64,000 nt of DNA from Roseivirga sp. (GTDB lineage Bacteria; Bacteroidota; Bacteroidia; Cytophagales; Cyclobacteriaceae). Positions within the stretch are counted from its first letter, which is position 1. Every line of letters begins with the position of its first letter. The DNA lies in NCBI GenBank assembly GCA_018402485.1, contig JAGYIY010000002.1:248001-312000 (forward strand), in the 5' to 3' direction. A program made the translations under genes and the position numbers. Below are positions 26,008 through 36,044 of this stretch, piece after piece. The notes beneath the pieces are model-generated. The model saw only the letters and a program-made list of their open reading frames with translations, searched no databases and had not been told where the DNA came from.

Positions 26008-27144
26008 TTATTCTTTGGTTTCCAATCGGTACAAACCTGCTCCCTCTACCCCTACATACAAATAGCCATCATTCCCCATGACCACATTACGCACCCGGCC
26101 AATACCTTTTGCCAATTGTTCTTCTTTGACAACTTTATCATCTTTTATGACCAGCCGCACGAGATAGTTAAATTTCAAAGACCCGAGTATCATATCTCCT
26201 TCCCAGCCTTCATATTTACTATTGTGCACAAATGCTAAACCACATGGAGCGATTGATGGCACCCAATAGGTAACAGGTTGCTCCATTCCTTCTCTTTTGG
26301 TCTCATCTGTGATAGGGTTTCCACCATAATTCACGCCATAAGTTATCACAGGCCAACCGTAGTTCTTGCCTTTTTCGATCAAGTTTAATTCATCTCCTCC
26401 CTGAGGGCCATGTTCATGGGCATATATCTGACCTGTTTGTGGATGTGTACCCATTCCCTGTGGATTTCGGTGACCAAAAGAGTAAACTGCTGTTTTTGCA
26501 TTCGCTTGACCTACGAAAGGATTGTCTGAAGGTATTGAACCGTCATCCTTCAATCTGTAGATTTTACCCCCATCTCTAGAAATATCTTGTGGGTTTTCAT
26601 CCCTTGCTCCTCTGTCACCTATAGAGAAATACACGTGGTTTTCACTATCGAAAGTAATTCGGCTACCAAAATGTTGTCCTCTACGCGTATTGGGCGAACC
26701 CTTGTACAATATCTCATGGTTTTCAAAACCTTGCCCATCCCATTGTGCTCTACTGAGAGCCGTCATGGCACCCGTGCCTTCACCCTTATCGCTTGCAAAA
26801 GTAAAATAAACCCAGCGATTGATTTCAAAATCGGGATGCAAGGCGATATCTAACAAACCTCCTTGCCCTTGGACTTTACTTTCTGGCCCTCCTAGTACAT
26901 TTGTATTCAATACCTTATCGTCTTCGATTAAAACAATACTCCCTGTTTTTTCGGTAATTAGAATCTTTCCATCAGGGAGAAAAGCCATACCCCAAGGGTT
27001 ACTGACTTGATCCGTGACCAAAACCGGCTTTAAATCTGCTGATTCAAATACTTGCTGGGGCTGAAGAGGCTGAGTCTGTGAATCACAAGCCAATAGGATC
27101 ATGAAACACACACTTAATACGGTTCTAAAGACTTGCACTTTCAT
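26008..27144 (-). CDS. PQQ-dependent aldose sugar dehydrogenase-like lipoprotein
   Basis: This six-bladed propeller of the glucose/sorbosone dehydrogenase family (YliI/Asd-like, 378 residues) would oxidise aldoses in the periplasm using PQQ. Family segments visible are NPWGMAFLPDGKILITEK, RRGQHFGSRITF, HEHGPQGGDELN and YGWPVITYGVNY. The signal MKVQVFRTVLSVCFMILLAC ends in a lipobox. No PQQ synthesis genes are in the window, so cofactor supply is unknown. The nearby glucan locus could provide substrate sugars. Confidence 0.87.
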   Translation of the reverse strand: MKVQVFRTVLSVCFMILLACDSQTQPLQPQQVFESADLKPVLVTDQVSNPWGMAFLPDGKILITEKTGSIVLIEDDKVLNTNVLGGPESKVQGQGGLLDIALHPDFEINRWVYFTFASDKGEGTGAMTALSRAQWDGQGFENHEILYKGSPNTRRGQHFGSRITFDSENHVYFSIGDRGARDENPQDISRDGGKIYRLKDDGSIPSDNPFVGQANAKTAVYSFGHRNPQGMGTHPQTGQIYAHEHGPQGGDELNLIEKGKNYGWPVITYGVNYGGNPITDETKREGMEQPVTYWVPSIAPCGLAFVHNSKYEGWEGDMILGSLKFNYLVRLVIKDDKVVKEEQLAKGIGRVRNVVMGNDGYLYVGVEGAGLYRLETKE

Positions 27145-27172
27145 AGCAGTATAGTTTTTAAAAGGTGTTACG

Positions 27173-27180
27173 CAAAAGTA
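27173..27180 (-). promoter_or_regulatory. Bacteroidota-type -7 promoter element
   Basis: On the minus strand TACTTTTG matches TAnnTTTG, the -7 box of the primary sigma factor in Bacteroidota, 29 bases before the dehydrogenase ATG. A well-spaced -33 TTTG is not evident, which weakens the call. Confidence 0.4.
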
Positions 27181-27345
27181 GGTCCTTTGTTAGAAATTCA
27201 GTGGCCTGGCCAAAAATAATTGAATGTTGAAGAAACTCCTCATTCCTCTTTGATGGTTTTGGGGAAGAAGTAGATGGCACCACAGATTAATGCTAATTCT
27301 CCTAGCTTGATTCTGTGGTCGCTTTGGTTTTTTTGATAGATATGT

Positions 27346-28770
27346 TTAGCCTACACATACGGGCTCCAAATACTTTTCTACAGCCTTAGCCACTTGACGA
27401 CCTTCTTGGATGGCCCAAACCACTAAACTCTGTCCTCTACGGCAATCTCCGGCGGCAAAAACCTTAGGATTAGAGGTTTGAAAACCTGTGGTCTTTATGT
27501 TACCACGGTCATCGAGAGCCAATTTCCATTGATTCACAGGCCCTTTATGCTCAGGGTGAATAAATCCAATAGCCACAAGTGCCATATCACAAGGAATGAT
27601 TTTTTCAGTATTGGGAATTTCAGCAAACTCGAAGGTACTGGTATTCTTCCATTCAATACGTACGGTTTGGATACCTGTGAGTTTCCCGCCTTCACCTATA
27701 AATGCTTTTGTCAATAAGGCCCAATCCCTTTCTACACCTTCTTCGTGGGAGCTCGAATGTGTAAGTGTCATGGGCCATTCAGGCCATGGGTTACTGGTTA
27801 TGCGTTGTTCTGGTGGGCGCTCCATTAGCTCTATTTGGGTCACCTCAGCAGCTTTTTGTCTATTGGCAGTGCCTACACAATCAGCACCCGTATCTCCACC
27901 TCCAAGTACCACCACTTGTTTACCCCCCGCATGATATCTATTTTCGACTTTTGCTTGTACTCCTGAAATCAAACGGTTTTGGTGAGTGAGGTAATCCATT
28001 GCAAAATGAATCCCATCTAACTCTTTGCCAGGAATGGGTAAAGCTCTTGGAACAGACGACCCAGTGCACAGCACAATGACATCAAAGGTGGCTTCTAAAT
28101 CCTCAGAGGTCATATCTTTTCCAATTTCCACACCACAGCGGAAGTGTATTCCTGCCTTTTCCATCAGGCTTACCCTCCGAGCCACCACTTCTTTGTTCAG
28201 TTTAAAATCAGGAATACCAAACCTAAGTAGACCACCAGCAGCTTCATCGCGTTCAAAAACAGTAACAGAATGCCCCTTCTTAAACAGTTCTTCGGCTGCT
28301 GCCAAGCCCGCAGGCCCAGAGCCTACCACTGCCACTTTTTTACCTGTTGGATCAACGGATTTGACAGGCTTTTCCCAACCTTCTAAAAAAGCCCTTTGTG
28401 CGATTTCTTTTTCAATGTGCTCAATATTCACTGCATCACTATGTAAGGCCAATACGCAAGAAGCTTCACAAGGTGCAGGACATATGCGCCCAGTGAATTC
28501 CGGAAAGTTATTGGTAGACTTTAAAATATGGAAGGCCTCTTTCCATTCACCTCGATACACAGCATCATTGAAATCGGGTATTTTATTTCCCAGCGGACAA
28601 CCGTTATGACAAAAAGGAACACCGCAGTCCATACAGCGAGCTGCTTCTTTGGTGTATTGAGGTTCTTCCCATGCGTCTACAAACTCATCGAAATGGTGTA
28701 CCCGTTCCTCTACCGCTTGTTTGCGCTTATCACCCCTACTGTATTTAAGAAATCCTTGGCTATCTCCCAT
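27346..28770 (-). CDS. gltD: Glutamate synthase small subunit
   Basis: This is the NADPH-oxidising beta subunit of glutamate synthase (474 residues). It passes electrons through FAD and Fe-S centres to GltB. The N-terminal cysteine-rich region (CMDCGVPFCHNGCPLGNKIPDFN) binds 4Fe-4S clusters. The FAD and NADPH Rossmann motifs are VAVVGSGPAGLAAAE and VVVLGGGDTGADCVG, and the C-terminal FAD segment is VFAAGDCRRGQSLV. It starts 2 bases after the gltB stop, so the two are translated from one mRNA. Confidence 0.97.
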   Translation of the reverse strand: MGDSQGFLKYSRGDKRKQAVEERVHHFDEFVDAWEEPQYTKEAARCMDCGVPFCHNGCPLGNKIPDFNDAVYRGEWKEAFHILKSTNNFPEFTGRICPAPCEASCVLALHSDAVNIEHIEKEIAQRAFLEGWEKPVKSVDPTGKKVAVVGSGPAGLAAAEELFKKGHSVTVFERDEAAGGLLRFGIPDFKLNKEVVARRVSLMEKAGIHFRCGVEIGKDMTSEDLEATFDVIVLCTGSSVPRALPIPGKELDGIHFAMDYLTHQNRLISGVQAKVENRYHAGGKQVVVLGGGDTGADCVGTANRQKAAEVTQIELMERPPEQRITSNPWPEWPMTLTHSSSHEEGVERDWALLTKAFIGEGGKLTGIQTVRIEWKNTSTFEFAEIPNTEKIIPCDMALVAIGFIHPEHKGPVNQWKLALDDRGNIKTTGFQTSNPKVFAAGDCRRGQSLVVWAIQEGRQVAKAVEKYLEPVCVG

Positions 28771-28772
28771 AT

Positions 28773-31700
28773 TTATATTGTAACGTTTTGAAAATCTCTC
28801 TTTTTGGCCATCACCTTTTTGTATTCAGTTGGAATCACCTTTACGAAATGTGTCTTCATCAAATCCCAATTACTTAACAATTCGATGGCTTTGACACTGT
28901 TGGTGTATCTGTGATGCTTCTCTAGCATGGTATATAAGAAATCAAAATCGTCTTCTTCAGGGTATTCCAACTGTACGAGCTCATGATTGCAACGTTTAGC
29001 AAAATCAAAGTCCCTTGCAAAGACATATGCGATACCTCCAGACATGCCTGCTGCAAAGTTTTTACCCGTTTCACCCAATACTACTACGCGACCTCCTGTC
29101 ATGTATTCACAGCCATGATCACCCAAGCCTTCTACCACAGTTTTTACTCCTGAATTACGCACAGCAAAGCGCTCCCCGGCTTGACCATTCACATAAAGCC
29201 TGCCCCGTGTAGCACCATATAAAGCAACATTTCCAATCAATAGATTATCTTCGGCCTTGCAGGCGCTTTCTGGAGATGGGTAAATGACTAACTTACCTCC
29301 TGACAAGCCTTTACCTACATAGTCGTTGGCCTCACCTTCTAGATTAAAAGTGATTCCGTGAGCTAAAAAAGCGCCAAAACTTTGTCCGGCTGTACCATAA
29401 AAATCAGCGGTGATACTTCCATCGGGTAAACCTTCTGCTCCAAATTTTTCTGAAAAATGACCAGACAGCATAGCACCTGTCGTACGATTTTCGTTGTGAA
29501 GGGCTTGTTCAAATCGTACCTTTACCCCGTGCTTGAAAGTCGGCTGAGCTAATTCTATCAAACGGTGATCAAGTACATCGTTGGTGCGACTTGGCTGCGT
29601 AGTCGTTTTATATTGTTTGCGTTGATCAGCTGCAAAATCGTGTTGAAGCAATAAACTTAAATCGATGTGACCACCGTACTGCATTGCTTTCTGCTTATCG
29701 AAGCTCAATAAATCGGTGCGTCCCACTAGTTCATTGACCGTTCTTACTCCCAATTGGGCCATGATATGACGTAATTCCTCCGCCATAAATTCAAAGAAAT
29801 TAACGATATGCTCTACTTTCCCAGTGAAAAGCTGAGTAAGTTCAGGCTTTTGGGTAGCTACGCCCACCGGGCAAGTATTCAGATGACATTTACGCATCAT
29901 AATACACCCTTCTACCACCAATACAGCTGTGGCTACGCCCCATTCTTCTGCACCTAACATGGTGGCTATGGCGAGATCACGTGCTGTTTTAATTTGGCCA
30001 TCGGTTTGTAATTTGACGCGTTTTCGCAAATCGTTGCGTAGTAATGTCTGATGCGTTTCAGCTAATCCAATCTCCCAGGGAATTCCTGCATGATGAATTG
30101 AACTAAGTGGTGAAGCACCTGTTCCCCCATCGTGGCCCGAGATGAGGATGTTATCGGCATTGGCCTTGGCCACCCCAGCGGCTATGGTTCCCACCCCAGC
30201 TTCAGCAACCAGCTTAACGTTGACATCTGCCCTTGGATTTACGTTTTTTAAATCGAAAATTAGCTGAGCCAAGTCTTCAATCGAATAAATATCATGATGT
30301 GGCGGGGGTGAAATAAGCGTCACCCCTGGTGTTGAATGGCGAATGCGTGCAATGTTTTCATCGACCTTGATACCGGGTAACTGACCACCCTCCCCAGGTT
30401 TTGCCCCTTGTGCAATTTTGATTTGCAGTTCATCTGCATTCATCAAGTATTCAGTGGTAACCCCAAAACGTCCACTTGCAATTTGCTTGGTGGCAGATCG
30501 TGCAGAAGTACCATCTTTTTCTGGTTTGAATCGGGAAGGGTCCTCTCCACCCTCACCACTATTGGAACGACCTCCTATTTGATTCATGGCCTTGGCTATT
30601 GTGGTATGGGCCTCTTCTGAAATTGAACCAAAGGACATAGCCCCAGTTACAAAGCGCTTCATGATGGCCTCTTTGGGTTCTACCTCTTCTATTGAAATAG
30701 ATTTAGCTACTTTAAAATCAAGAAAACTACGTAAAGTAACATGGGCCTTTTCTTGTTCATCAATCGCCTTGGCATATTCCCGAAACAATTCGAAATCTTT
30801 CAAACGGGTTGATTTTTGAAGTAGGTGAATGGTTTTGGGGTTGAATAAATGCTTTTCACCTTCTGCTCTCCATTGATATATACCTCCATCTTGTAGCGTA
30901 TGTTCTATGGCGTGCTCATCATCCGCAAGCTTGGCATTCCTTTTGATTTCTCTTTCCAGCTCATAAAACCCCTTACCCGAAATACGATTGGGTGTACCTG
31001 TAAAACAGAGGTGAATTATGTCATTATGTAAGCCAAGTGCTTCAAATATTTGCGCACTTTCATAAGAGGCTAATGTTGATATGCCCATTTTGGACAAAAT
31101 TTTTCTTAAACCATAATTAATAGCGGCAAGGTATTGTGTTGTTGCTTGCTGTCGATCATCTCCGTTATGGAGGTGCACCAAAGATTCCAATGCCAGATAG
31201 GGATAAATAGCTGATGCACCAAAACCAATCAGTGTTGCAAAATGATGTGTTTCTGTAATGTCACCACCCTCTACAATTAAGCTCACACGTGCCCTTAAAC
31301 CCACCTTTGTAAGATGCTGATGAACGGCACCTACAGCGAGCAACGAGGGTACCGACAACCATGCTTTTTTTGCCCTATTCGATACTATCAAAAGATTGGT
31401 TCCATCCCGAACGGCAACTTCAGCCATCTCACCTAAACTCATCAAATACGTCTTTAAATTCGTTTCGTCCGACTTGTAAAGTGTGCTTAGGGTACTGGAT
31501 TTAAAATCTTGGTTTTGTTGCTTTTGTAACCATTTAAAAGTTGCAGGAAGCAAAACAGGCTGTTCCAAAAATATTTTTTTCGAGCTCTCATCATTGTCTT
31601 CCAAAAGGTTGTTGGACTGTCCCAAGAACATGTTCAGAGACATCACTGCTTTTTCCCGAATAGGATCAATGGCAGGATTACTGACTTGCGCAAAAATTTG

Positions 31701-33233
31701 CTTAAAATAGTTACTAAGGTGTGCATTCCTTTTCGCAAAAACTGCCAACGGTGTGTCGTTACCCATGGAGCCAATCGGCTCGGCACCCTTGTCAGACATA
31801 GGTTTTAAGATGTGTTTTAAATCATCTTTTGAATAGCCAAAACGTAATTGTTCTTTCAACAACAGCTCGGCAGACTTTTCTGGAATGTTTTGATCTTCAG
31901 AGATATTATGGGGGATATGATGAATGAGTTTAGCATTCCAAGCTTGATAATTTTCTTCTTGGCCAAGGCGTGTTTTGATCTGATCATCCTCCTCAAAAGT
32001 ATTTTCTACTAAATTTACCAGAAGCATTTGTCCGGGATTCAGCTTACCGCGCTTCATCACCTGAGCTGGTGCCACTGGCACGATACCTGTTTCAGAAGCA
32101 AAAATAATGCGGTTGTCGCGCGTTACAGTATATCGGGTAGGCCGCAGTCCGTTTCGATCAATGCATGCACCTACCTTGTTGCCATCTGTAAAACACAATG
32201 CTGCTGGGCCGTCCCAAGGTTCAAGGAAGGTGGCATGGTATTCATAAAAGGCGCGTAATTCATTGCTTAATGACACATCTTCGCGCCATGCTGGAGGAAT
32301 AAGCATAGACATAACACGTTCTATATCTCTACCTGCCATAACCAATAATTCCACCACCATATCTAGGTTGGCCGAATCAGAAAACTCCTTTTGGCAGATC
32401 GGTAATAGATGTTTGAGCTCTTCCTGCGAAAAATGTACCGCATCGAACAAAGCCTCTCGTGCCTTCATTTTATTAATATTACCCTTTATGGTGTTGATTT
32501 CACCATTGTGCGCAATGAAACGAAAAGGTTGTGCTAAGCGCCATTCGGGCAATGTGTTTGTAGAATAACGAGAATGAATTATGGCAAAAGCCGAAGTCAT
32601 GCTCGGGTCTTTTAACTCTGGATAATAAGTGTTTAGTTGGTAGGTCCTTAGCTCACCCTTGTAGATAATAGAATGGGAGGAACAACTTGAAAAATAAAAT
32701 TCATTATGCTTAGGATGGTGTTTGGCCTGATTTTCCGTTAGTTTACGAAAAACATAAAGTTTACGATTAAAATCTACACCAGATAAATCGCTAGCATCAA
32801 TAAAATATTGCCATACTTCAGGCTCATTACTTTTCGCATAATCTCCAATTTTACTATTTTCTGTAAGGACCTTTCTTTTCCATATTAAAGTTAAATTCAG
32901 GGCCTTCAATGAAGAGCCAATGATATCATGATAAGTTCCCCCATCTTCTTTAGGAATAAAAACCATGCCCACCCCATATTTACCAAGCTGCGGTAGTTCC
33001 AGACCATTACTTAGTGCTTCCTTTTGAAAAAATGCATGGGGAATCTGTATGTGTAACCCAGCACCATCCCCTGTTGTATCATCAGCTGCCACACCGCCTC
33101 TATGTTCCATTTTGTGTAGCATTACCAAGGCATCGTGGACGGTTTTATGGGTGGGTTGATTATCTATATTTGCGATGAAACCAATGCCACATGCGTCTTT
33201 TTCATATGCTTTATTATAAAGTCCTTCTTTCAT
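28773..33233 (-). CDS. gltB: Glutamate synthase large subunit
   Basis: The alpha subunit makes two glutamates from glutamine and 2-oxoglutarate. The start is the ATG at 33233, not the TTG at 33260, giving 1486 residues. A 14-residue propeptide precedes the catalytic Cys15 (CGIGF) of the glutamine amidotransferase domain. The FMN-binding synthase domain follows, with GEGGEDPSRF, the PGEGGQLPG loop and SGHDGGTGASPLSS. The 3Fe-4S cysteines are in CHLNTCPVGVATQ. The C-terminal GXGXG beta-helix domain is complete. It forms an operon with gltD and serves ammonium assimilation. Confidence 0.97.
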   Translation of the reverse strand: MKEGLYNKAYEKDACGIGFIANIDNQPTHKTVHDALVMLHKMEHRGGVAADDTTGDGAGLHIQIPHAFFQKEALSNGLELPQLGKYGVGMVFIPKEDGGTYHDIIGSSLKALNLTLIWKRKVLTENSKIGDYAKSNEPEVWQYFIDASDLSGVDFNRKLYVFRKLTENQAKHHPKHNEFYFSSCSSHSIIYKGELRTYQLNTYYPELKDPSMTSAFAIIHSRYSTNTLPEWRLAQPFRFIAHNGEINTIKGNINKMKAREALFDAVHFSQEELKHLLPICQKEFSDSANLDMVVELLVMAGRDIERVMSMLIPPAWREDVSLSNELRAFYEYHATFLEPWDGPAALCFTDGNKVGACIDRNGLRPTRYTVTRDNRIIFASETGIVPVAPAQVMKRGKLNPGQMLLVNLVENTFEEDDQIKTRLGQEENYQAWNAKLIHHIPHNISEDQNIPEKSAELLLKEQLRFGYSKDDLKHILKPMSDKGAEPIGSMGNDTPLAVFAKRNAHLSNYFKQIFAQVSNPAIDPIREKAVMSLNMFLGQSNNLLEDNDESSKKIFLEQPVLLPATFKWLQKQQNQDFKSSTLSTLYKSDETNLKTYLMSLGEMAEVAVRDGTNLLIVSNRAKKAWLSVPSLLAVGAVHQHLTKVGLRARVSLIVEGGDITETHHFATLIGFGASAIYPYLALESLVHLHNGDDRQQATTQYLAAINYGLRKILSKMGISTLASYESAQIFEALGLHNDIIHLCFTGTPNRISGKGFYELEREIKRNAKLADDEHAIEHTLQDGGIYQWRAEGEKHLFNPKTIHLLQKSTRLKDFELFREYAKAIDEQEKAHVTLRSFLDFKVAKSISIEEVEPKEAIMKRFVTGAMSFGSISEEAHTTIAKAMNQIGGRSNSGEGGEDPSRFKPEKDGTSARSATKQIASGRFGVTTEYLMNADELQIKIAQGAKPGEGGQLPGIKVDENIARIRHSTPGVTLISPPPHHDIYSIEDLAQLIFDLKNVNPRADVNVKLVAEAGVGTIAAGVAKANADNILISGHDGGTGASPLSSIHHAGIPWEIGLAETHQTLLRNDLRKRVKLQTDGQIKTARDLAIATMLGAEEWGVATAVLVVEGCIMMRKCHLNTCPVGVATQKPELTQLFTGKVEHIVNFFEFMAEELRHIMAQLGVRTVNELVGRTDLLSFDKQKAMQYGGHIDLSLLLQHDFAADQRKQYKTTTQPSRTNDVLDHRLIELAQPTFKHGVKVRFEQALHNENRTTGAMLSGHFSEKFGAEGLPDGSITADFYGTAGQSFGAFLAHGITFNLEGEANDYVGKGLSGGKLVIYPSPESACKAEDNLLIGNVALYGATRGRLYVNGQAGERFAVRNSGVKTVVEGLGDHGCEYMTGGRVVVLGETGKNFAAGMSGGIAYVFARDFDFAKRCNHELVQLEYPEEDDFDFLYTMLEKHHRYTNSVKAIELLSNWDLMKTHFVKVIPTEYKKVMAKKRDFQNVTI

Positions 33234-33424
33234 ATGCTTTTCCCGATTTAATTTTAGCAATCGATTACGCTGATTATAGACATAACCTGAGTATGTTCAA
33301 GAATGAATTTAGCTACTTTAAAATCCTTTCAACAACCGGGAATTCCGTTTGATATGATGGTCAAGCTTCTTTTCACATTTTGTTTAATACTGACATTCAG
33401 TGCCTTATATGCTAATTTGATATT

Positions 33425-34960
33425 ATGTCTAAAACACCCCACGAGCAATTATTGCATGAGTTGATCCATTCTCTTACCAAATCAGAAAAGAGAAGCTTTA
33501 AACTATATGCGAAAAGGTCTAGTGCACGCGATGATGCTAAATTCATTCGGCTCTTTGACATTCTAGAGAAAATGGAGGTCTACAGCGAAGCCGCCATCTT
33601 AAAGAAAATGCCTAAGACGAGTAAAACACAATTGGCTAATCTGAAGGTGCATCTTTATGGGCAGGTATTAGGCAGCTTACGGCTTTCCAACTTGAAAGAC
33701 GACATAGACATTGAACTAAGAGAACAGCTTGATTTTATCCGTATCTTATATAAAAAGGGGCTATATGGACAAAGTTTGCGCTTACTTAACCGGGCGAAAA
33801 AAGTTACAGGTGATTATCGAAAAGATTTATTTGAATTAGCACTTCTCGATTATGAGAAACAAATCCGCTCACAGCAAGTCTTTGATCTAGCTGAAAATCA
33901 AGCTGATGCCATAGACAAGGCTACAGAAGAAGCTATGAACCGATTTATTAATGTTCAGCGCTTTTTCACCCTTGCCACAAAACTCAAAGCACGCTTTATC
34001 GAAAAAGGAATGATTAAAAGTGAAAGAGAGTTAAATAACCTAAAAGCTTTATTTTACACGAAGCTACCTCAGTTTAATGAAGAGAAGCTCGCATTCAATG
34101 AGAAATTTTATCTGTATCGTGCCTACTATTGGTTTTCTTACCTTACCTATCGTTTTGAGCAGTGCTTGGTATATGCAGAAAAATGGATTAACCTTTTTCA
34201 TGAGAACAACTTAACTCAAAAAAGAAAAGCCGGTTATCTTAAAGGATTGAACCGACTACTTCAATCAGCCTTCCGCATTGATGACCGCGAAAAATTTGAT
34301 CAGTATTACGAATTACTTGTTGATTTTGATCAACAAAGTGATGACCCCTTAACTGGTAATACGCAGGTACTGCTCTACAAGTATCGAACCATTCAATTAT
34401 TCAATCACACCTTCTTGCATGCCAATTTTATGGAAGCTACACAGGCGGTTGAAGCAACCATGGAACAGGTAAAAGTCCATAGGAAATTCATTGACCAACA
34501 TAACCTACTGGTCATCTATTACAAAGCTGCCGTTTACTACTTTGCCAGCCAAAACTACGTAAAAGCGAGCGCATCACTCAAGTTTTTATTAAATGACAAG
34601 GGTGCCCTGAGAAGTGATTTAAAAGGTTATGCCCGACTCATTCATATCATCATTGACTTTGAAACAGGCGATGCCGAGGATTTTGACCGTGAAATAAAAT
34701 CAATGGAAAAATACATCATGGAGGAGGAAAACATGGGGGAAATTCAAAAACTATTCATCGCCTTTATGAGCAAGTCTGCTAGAATATTTCCTCAAGAACT
34801 TCCTGCTGCTTTCAAGCGACTCAAAAGAGATTTGGAAAACATCAGCAGGGATGATTTTGAAAATAAAACATTACTCTATTTTGATTTGATGAGCTGGGTT
34901 GACGCACAAATTGAAGGAAAGAGCTTTGGAGAGATGATACGGCAAAAGGCACTGAAATAA
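33425..34960 (+). CDS. Conserved alpha-helical protein of unknown function
   Basis: I do not recognise a characterised family. The 511-residue product lacks a signal peptide and is almost entirely helical and charged, with TPR-like helix pairs (YLYRAYYWFSYLTYRFEQCLVYAEKWINLF, YKAAVYYFASQNYVKASASLKFLL). It begins HEQLLHELIHSLTKSEKRSFKLYAKR, a start I associate with Bacteroidota hypothetical proteins. It is divergent from gltB and followed by a small secreted protein gene after 66 bases. A scaffold or regulatory role would be a guess. Confidence 0.7.
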   Translation: MSKTPHEQLLHELIHSLTKSEKRSFKLYAKRSSARDDAKFIRLFDILEKMEVYSEAAILKKMPKTSKTQLANLKVHLYGQVLGSLRLSNLKDDIDIELREQLDFIRILYKKGLYGQSLRLLNRAKKVTGDYRKDLFELALLDYEKQIRSQQVFDLAENQADAIDKATEEAMNRFINVQRFFTLATKLKARFIEKGMIKSERELNNLKALFYTKLPQFNEEKLAFNEKFYLYRAYYWFSYLTYRFEQCLVYAEKWINLFHENNLTQKRKAGYLKGLNRLLQSAFRIDDREKFDQYYELLVDFDQQSDDPLTGNTQVLLYKYRTIQLFNHTFLHANFMEATQAVEATMEQVKVHRKFIDQHNLLVIYYKAAVYYFASQNYVKASASLKFLLNDKGALRSDLKGYARLIHIIIDFETGDAEDFDREIKSMEKYIMEEENMGEIQKLFIAFMSKSARIFPQELPAAFKRLKRDLENISRDDFENKTLLYFDLMSWVDAQIEGKSFGEMIRQKALK

Positions 34961-35026
34961 ATTCTCCACCATGGGGTTAAACTATTTTTTAATTCAGTCA
35001 TCTAAGAAGTAAAAAAAATAGAAATC

Positions 35027-35428
35027 ATGAGAAAAACAGTAATTCTAATCACCATGCTGTTCATAGCGATAATTTCGCTTCAAGCACAGCGAGGCGGTGG
35101 TCAAAGGGGTGGCGCTGAACGCCAAGATCCTGAAACCATGGCAAAGCAAAGAGCTGAAACCTTACAGGAAAAATTAGGGCTTTCAGATGAGCAACATAAA
35201 ATGACTTATGAAGCCATTTTTCAGAACCAAAATAAGATGCGCGATAAAATGCGCGCATTGATGGCAGATAGAAACCGAGAGGGCATGCGATCGGCTACAG
35301 AAGAGTCAAGAAAAAATCTTGATAAAAAGTTAAAAGAAATTTTCAACGAAAAACAGTGGTTAGCCTACGAAAAATGGCGAAAAGAAAACACTCCCACAAG
35401 AAGAAGAGGTGGAGGTAAAAGCGACTAA
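35027..35428 (+). CDS. Small secreted Spy/CpxP-like helical protein
   Basis: This 133-residue protein has a signal peptide (ILITMLFIAIISLQAQ) and a Gly/Arg-rich stretch after it (RGGGQRGG). A helical core contains LGLSDEQ, resembling the LTxxQ-type motif of periplasmic Spy/CpxP-like proteins. The C-terminus is again Arg/Gly-rich. It may be a periplasmic chaperone or stress protein; the family assignment is tentative. A hairpin terminator follows the stop. Confidence 0.7.
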   Translation: MRKTVILITMLFIAIISLQAQRGGGQRGGAERQDPETMAKQRAETLQEKLGLSDEQHKMTYEAIFQNQNKMRDKMRALMADRNREGMRSATEESRKNLDKKLKEIFNEKQWLAYEKWRKENTPTRRRGGGKSD

Positions 35429-35449
35429 AAAAATATGAAAAAACACATT

Positions 35450-35482
35450 AAGGCTATTCATCTAATGATGAATGGCCTTTTT
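35450..35482 (+). terminator. Intrinsic terminator
   Basis: AAGGCTATTCATC pairs with GATGAATGGCCTT (13 bp, one G:U) around a TAAT loop and runs into TTTTTATT. It ends the transcript of the small secreted protein and lies just before the convergent DUF456 gene. Confidence 0.85.
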
Positions 35483-35492
35483 ATTGGTTACT

Positions 35493-35975
35493 TCAAGAAA
35501 AAAGGTTTACAAAGAACAACCAGGTCATCCAGCCAGAAGCGATAAGCTTAAATATTGTCCCAACCAAAAAACCTATAAAAGACCCTAAGGCTGCTCTCAA
35601 AGCACGTTCATTTGTTGTTTTTCCAGAACTCAACTCCCCAATGAAAGCACCAACAAAAGGTCCAATAATTATCCCAAAAGGAGGAAACATAAACAATCCG
35701 ATGATTAAGCCTATGGTACTACCCCAAACGCCTCTTTTACTCCCACCATATCGCTTTGTACCAACTACCGGTACTATGTAATCTAAAGCCGTTACCACTA
35801 TGGTAATAGCAGCCCAAGTCCATAGCATCTCGGCGCTGAAGGGTGATTTTTCGGTAAGATCAAGAAAAATTAAGCCTATAAAACTAAGAGGAGGGCCTGG
35901 GAGAATGGGTAAAAAGCAACCTATTAAACCAATAATAATAAAAATAAAACCTACAGAGGACAAAAAAACATCCAT
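35493..35975 (-). CDS. DUF456 family membrane protein
   Basis: This 160-residue integral membrane protein has about four to five hydrophobic helices. The DUF456 pattern is visible: GLIGCFLPILPGPPLSFIGL near the N-terminus, DYIVPVVGTKRYGGSKRGVWGS in the middle, and the Gly-rich FPPFGIIIGPFVGAFIGEL helix. Function is unknown for the family. It is the last gene of a minus-strand run after msrA, 69 bases away. Confidence 0.9.
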   Translation of the reverse strand: MDVFLSSVGFIFIIIGLIGCFLPILPGPPLSFIGLIFLDLTEKSPFSAEMLWTWAAITIVVTALDYIVPVVGTKRYGGSKRGVWGSTIGLIIGLFMFPPFGIIIGPFVGAFIGELSSGKTTNERALRAALGSFIGFLVGTIFKLIASGWMTWLFFVNLFS

Positions 35976-36044
35976 GGCTAAATGATAAAAACAGATTACA
36001 TGTGTAAGATAAAGTATTCATGACAAATTTGATGAATGCTTATC

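Noticed and set aside
27279-27319. ACCACAGA/TCTGTGGT hairpin downstream of gltD
   Set aside because: No U-tract follows in the direction of gltD transcription; the T-run is on the wrong side.
33303-33462. Short plus-strand ORF with a hydrophobic stretch upstream of the 511-residue gene
   Set aside because: It overlaps the start of the better-supported gene in another frame and has no ribosome site or coding support.
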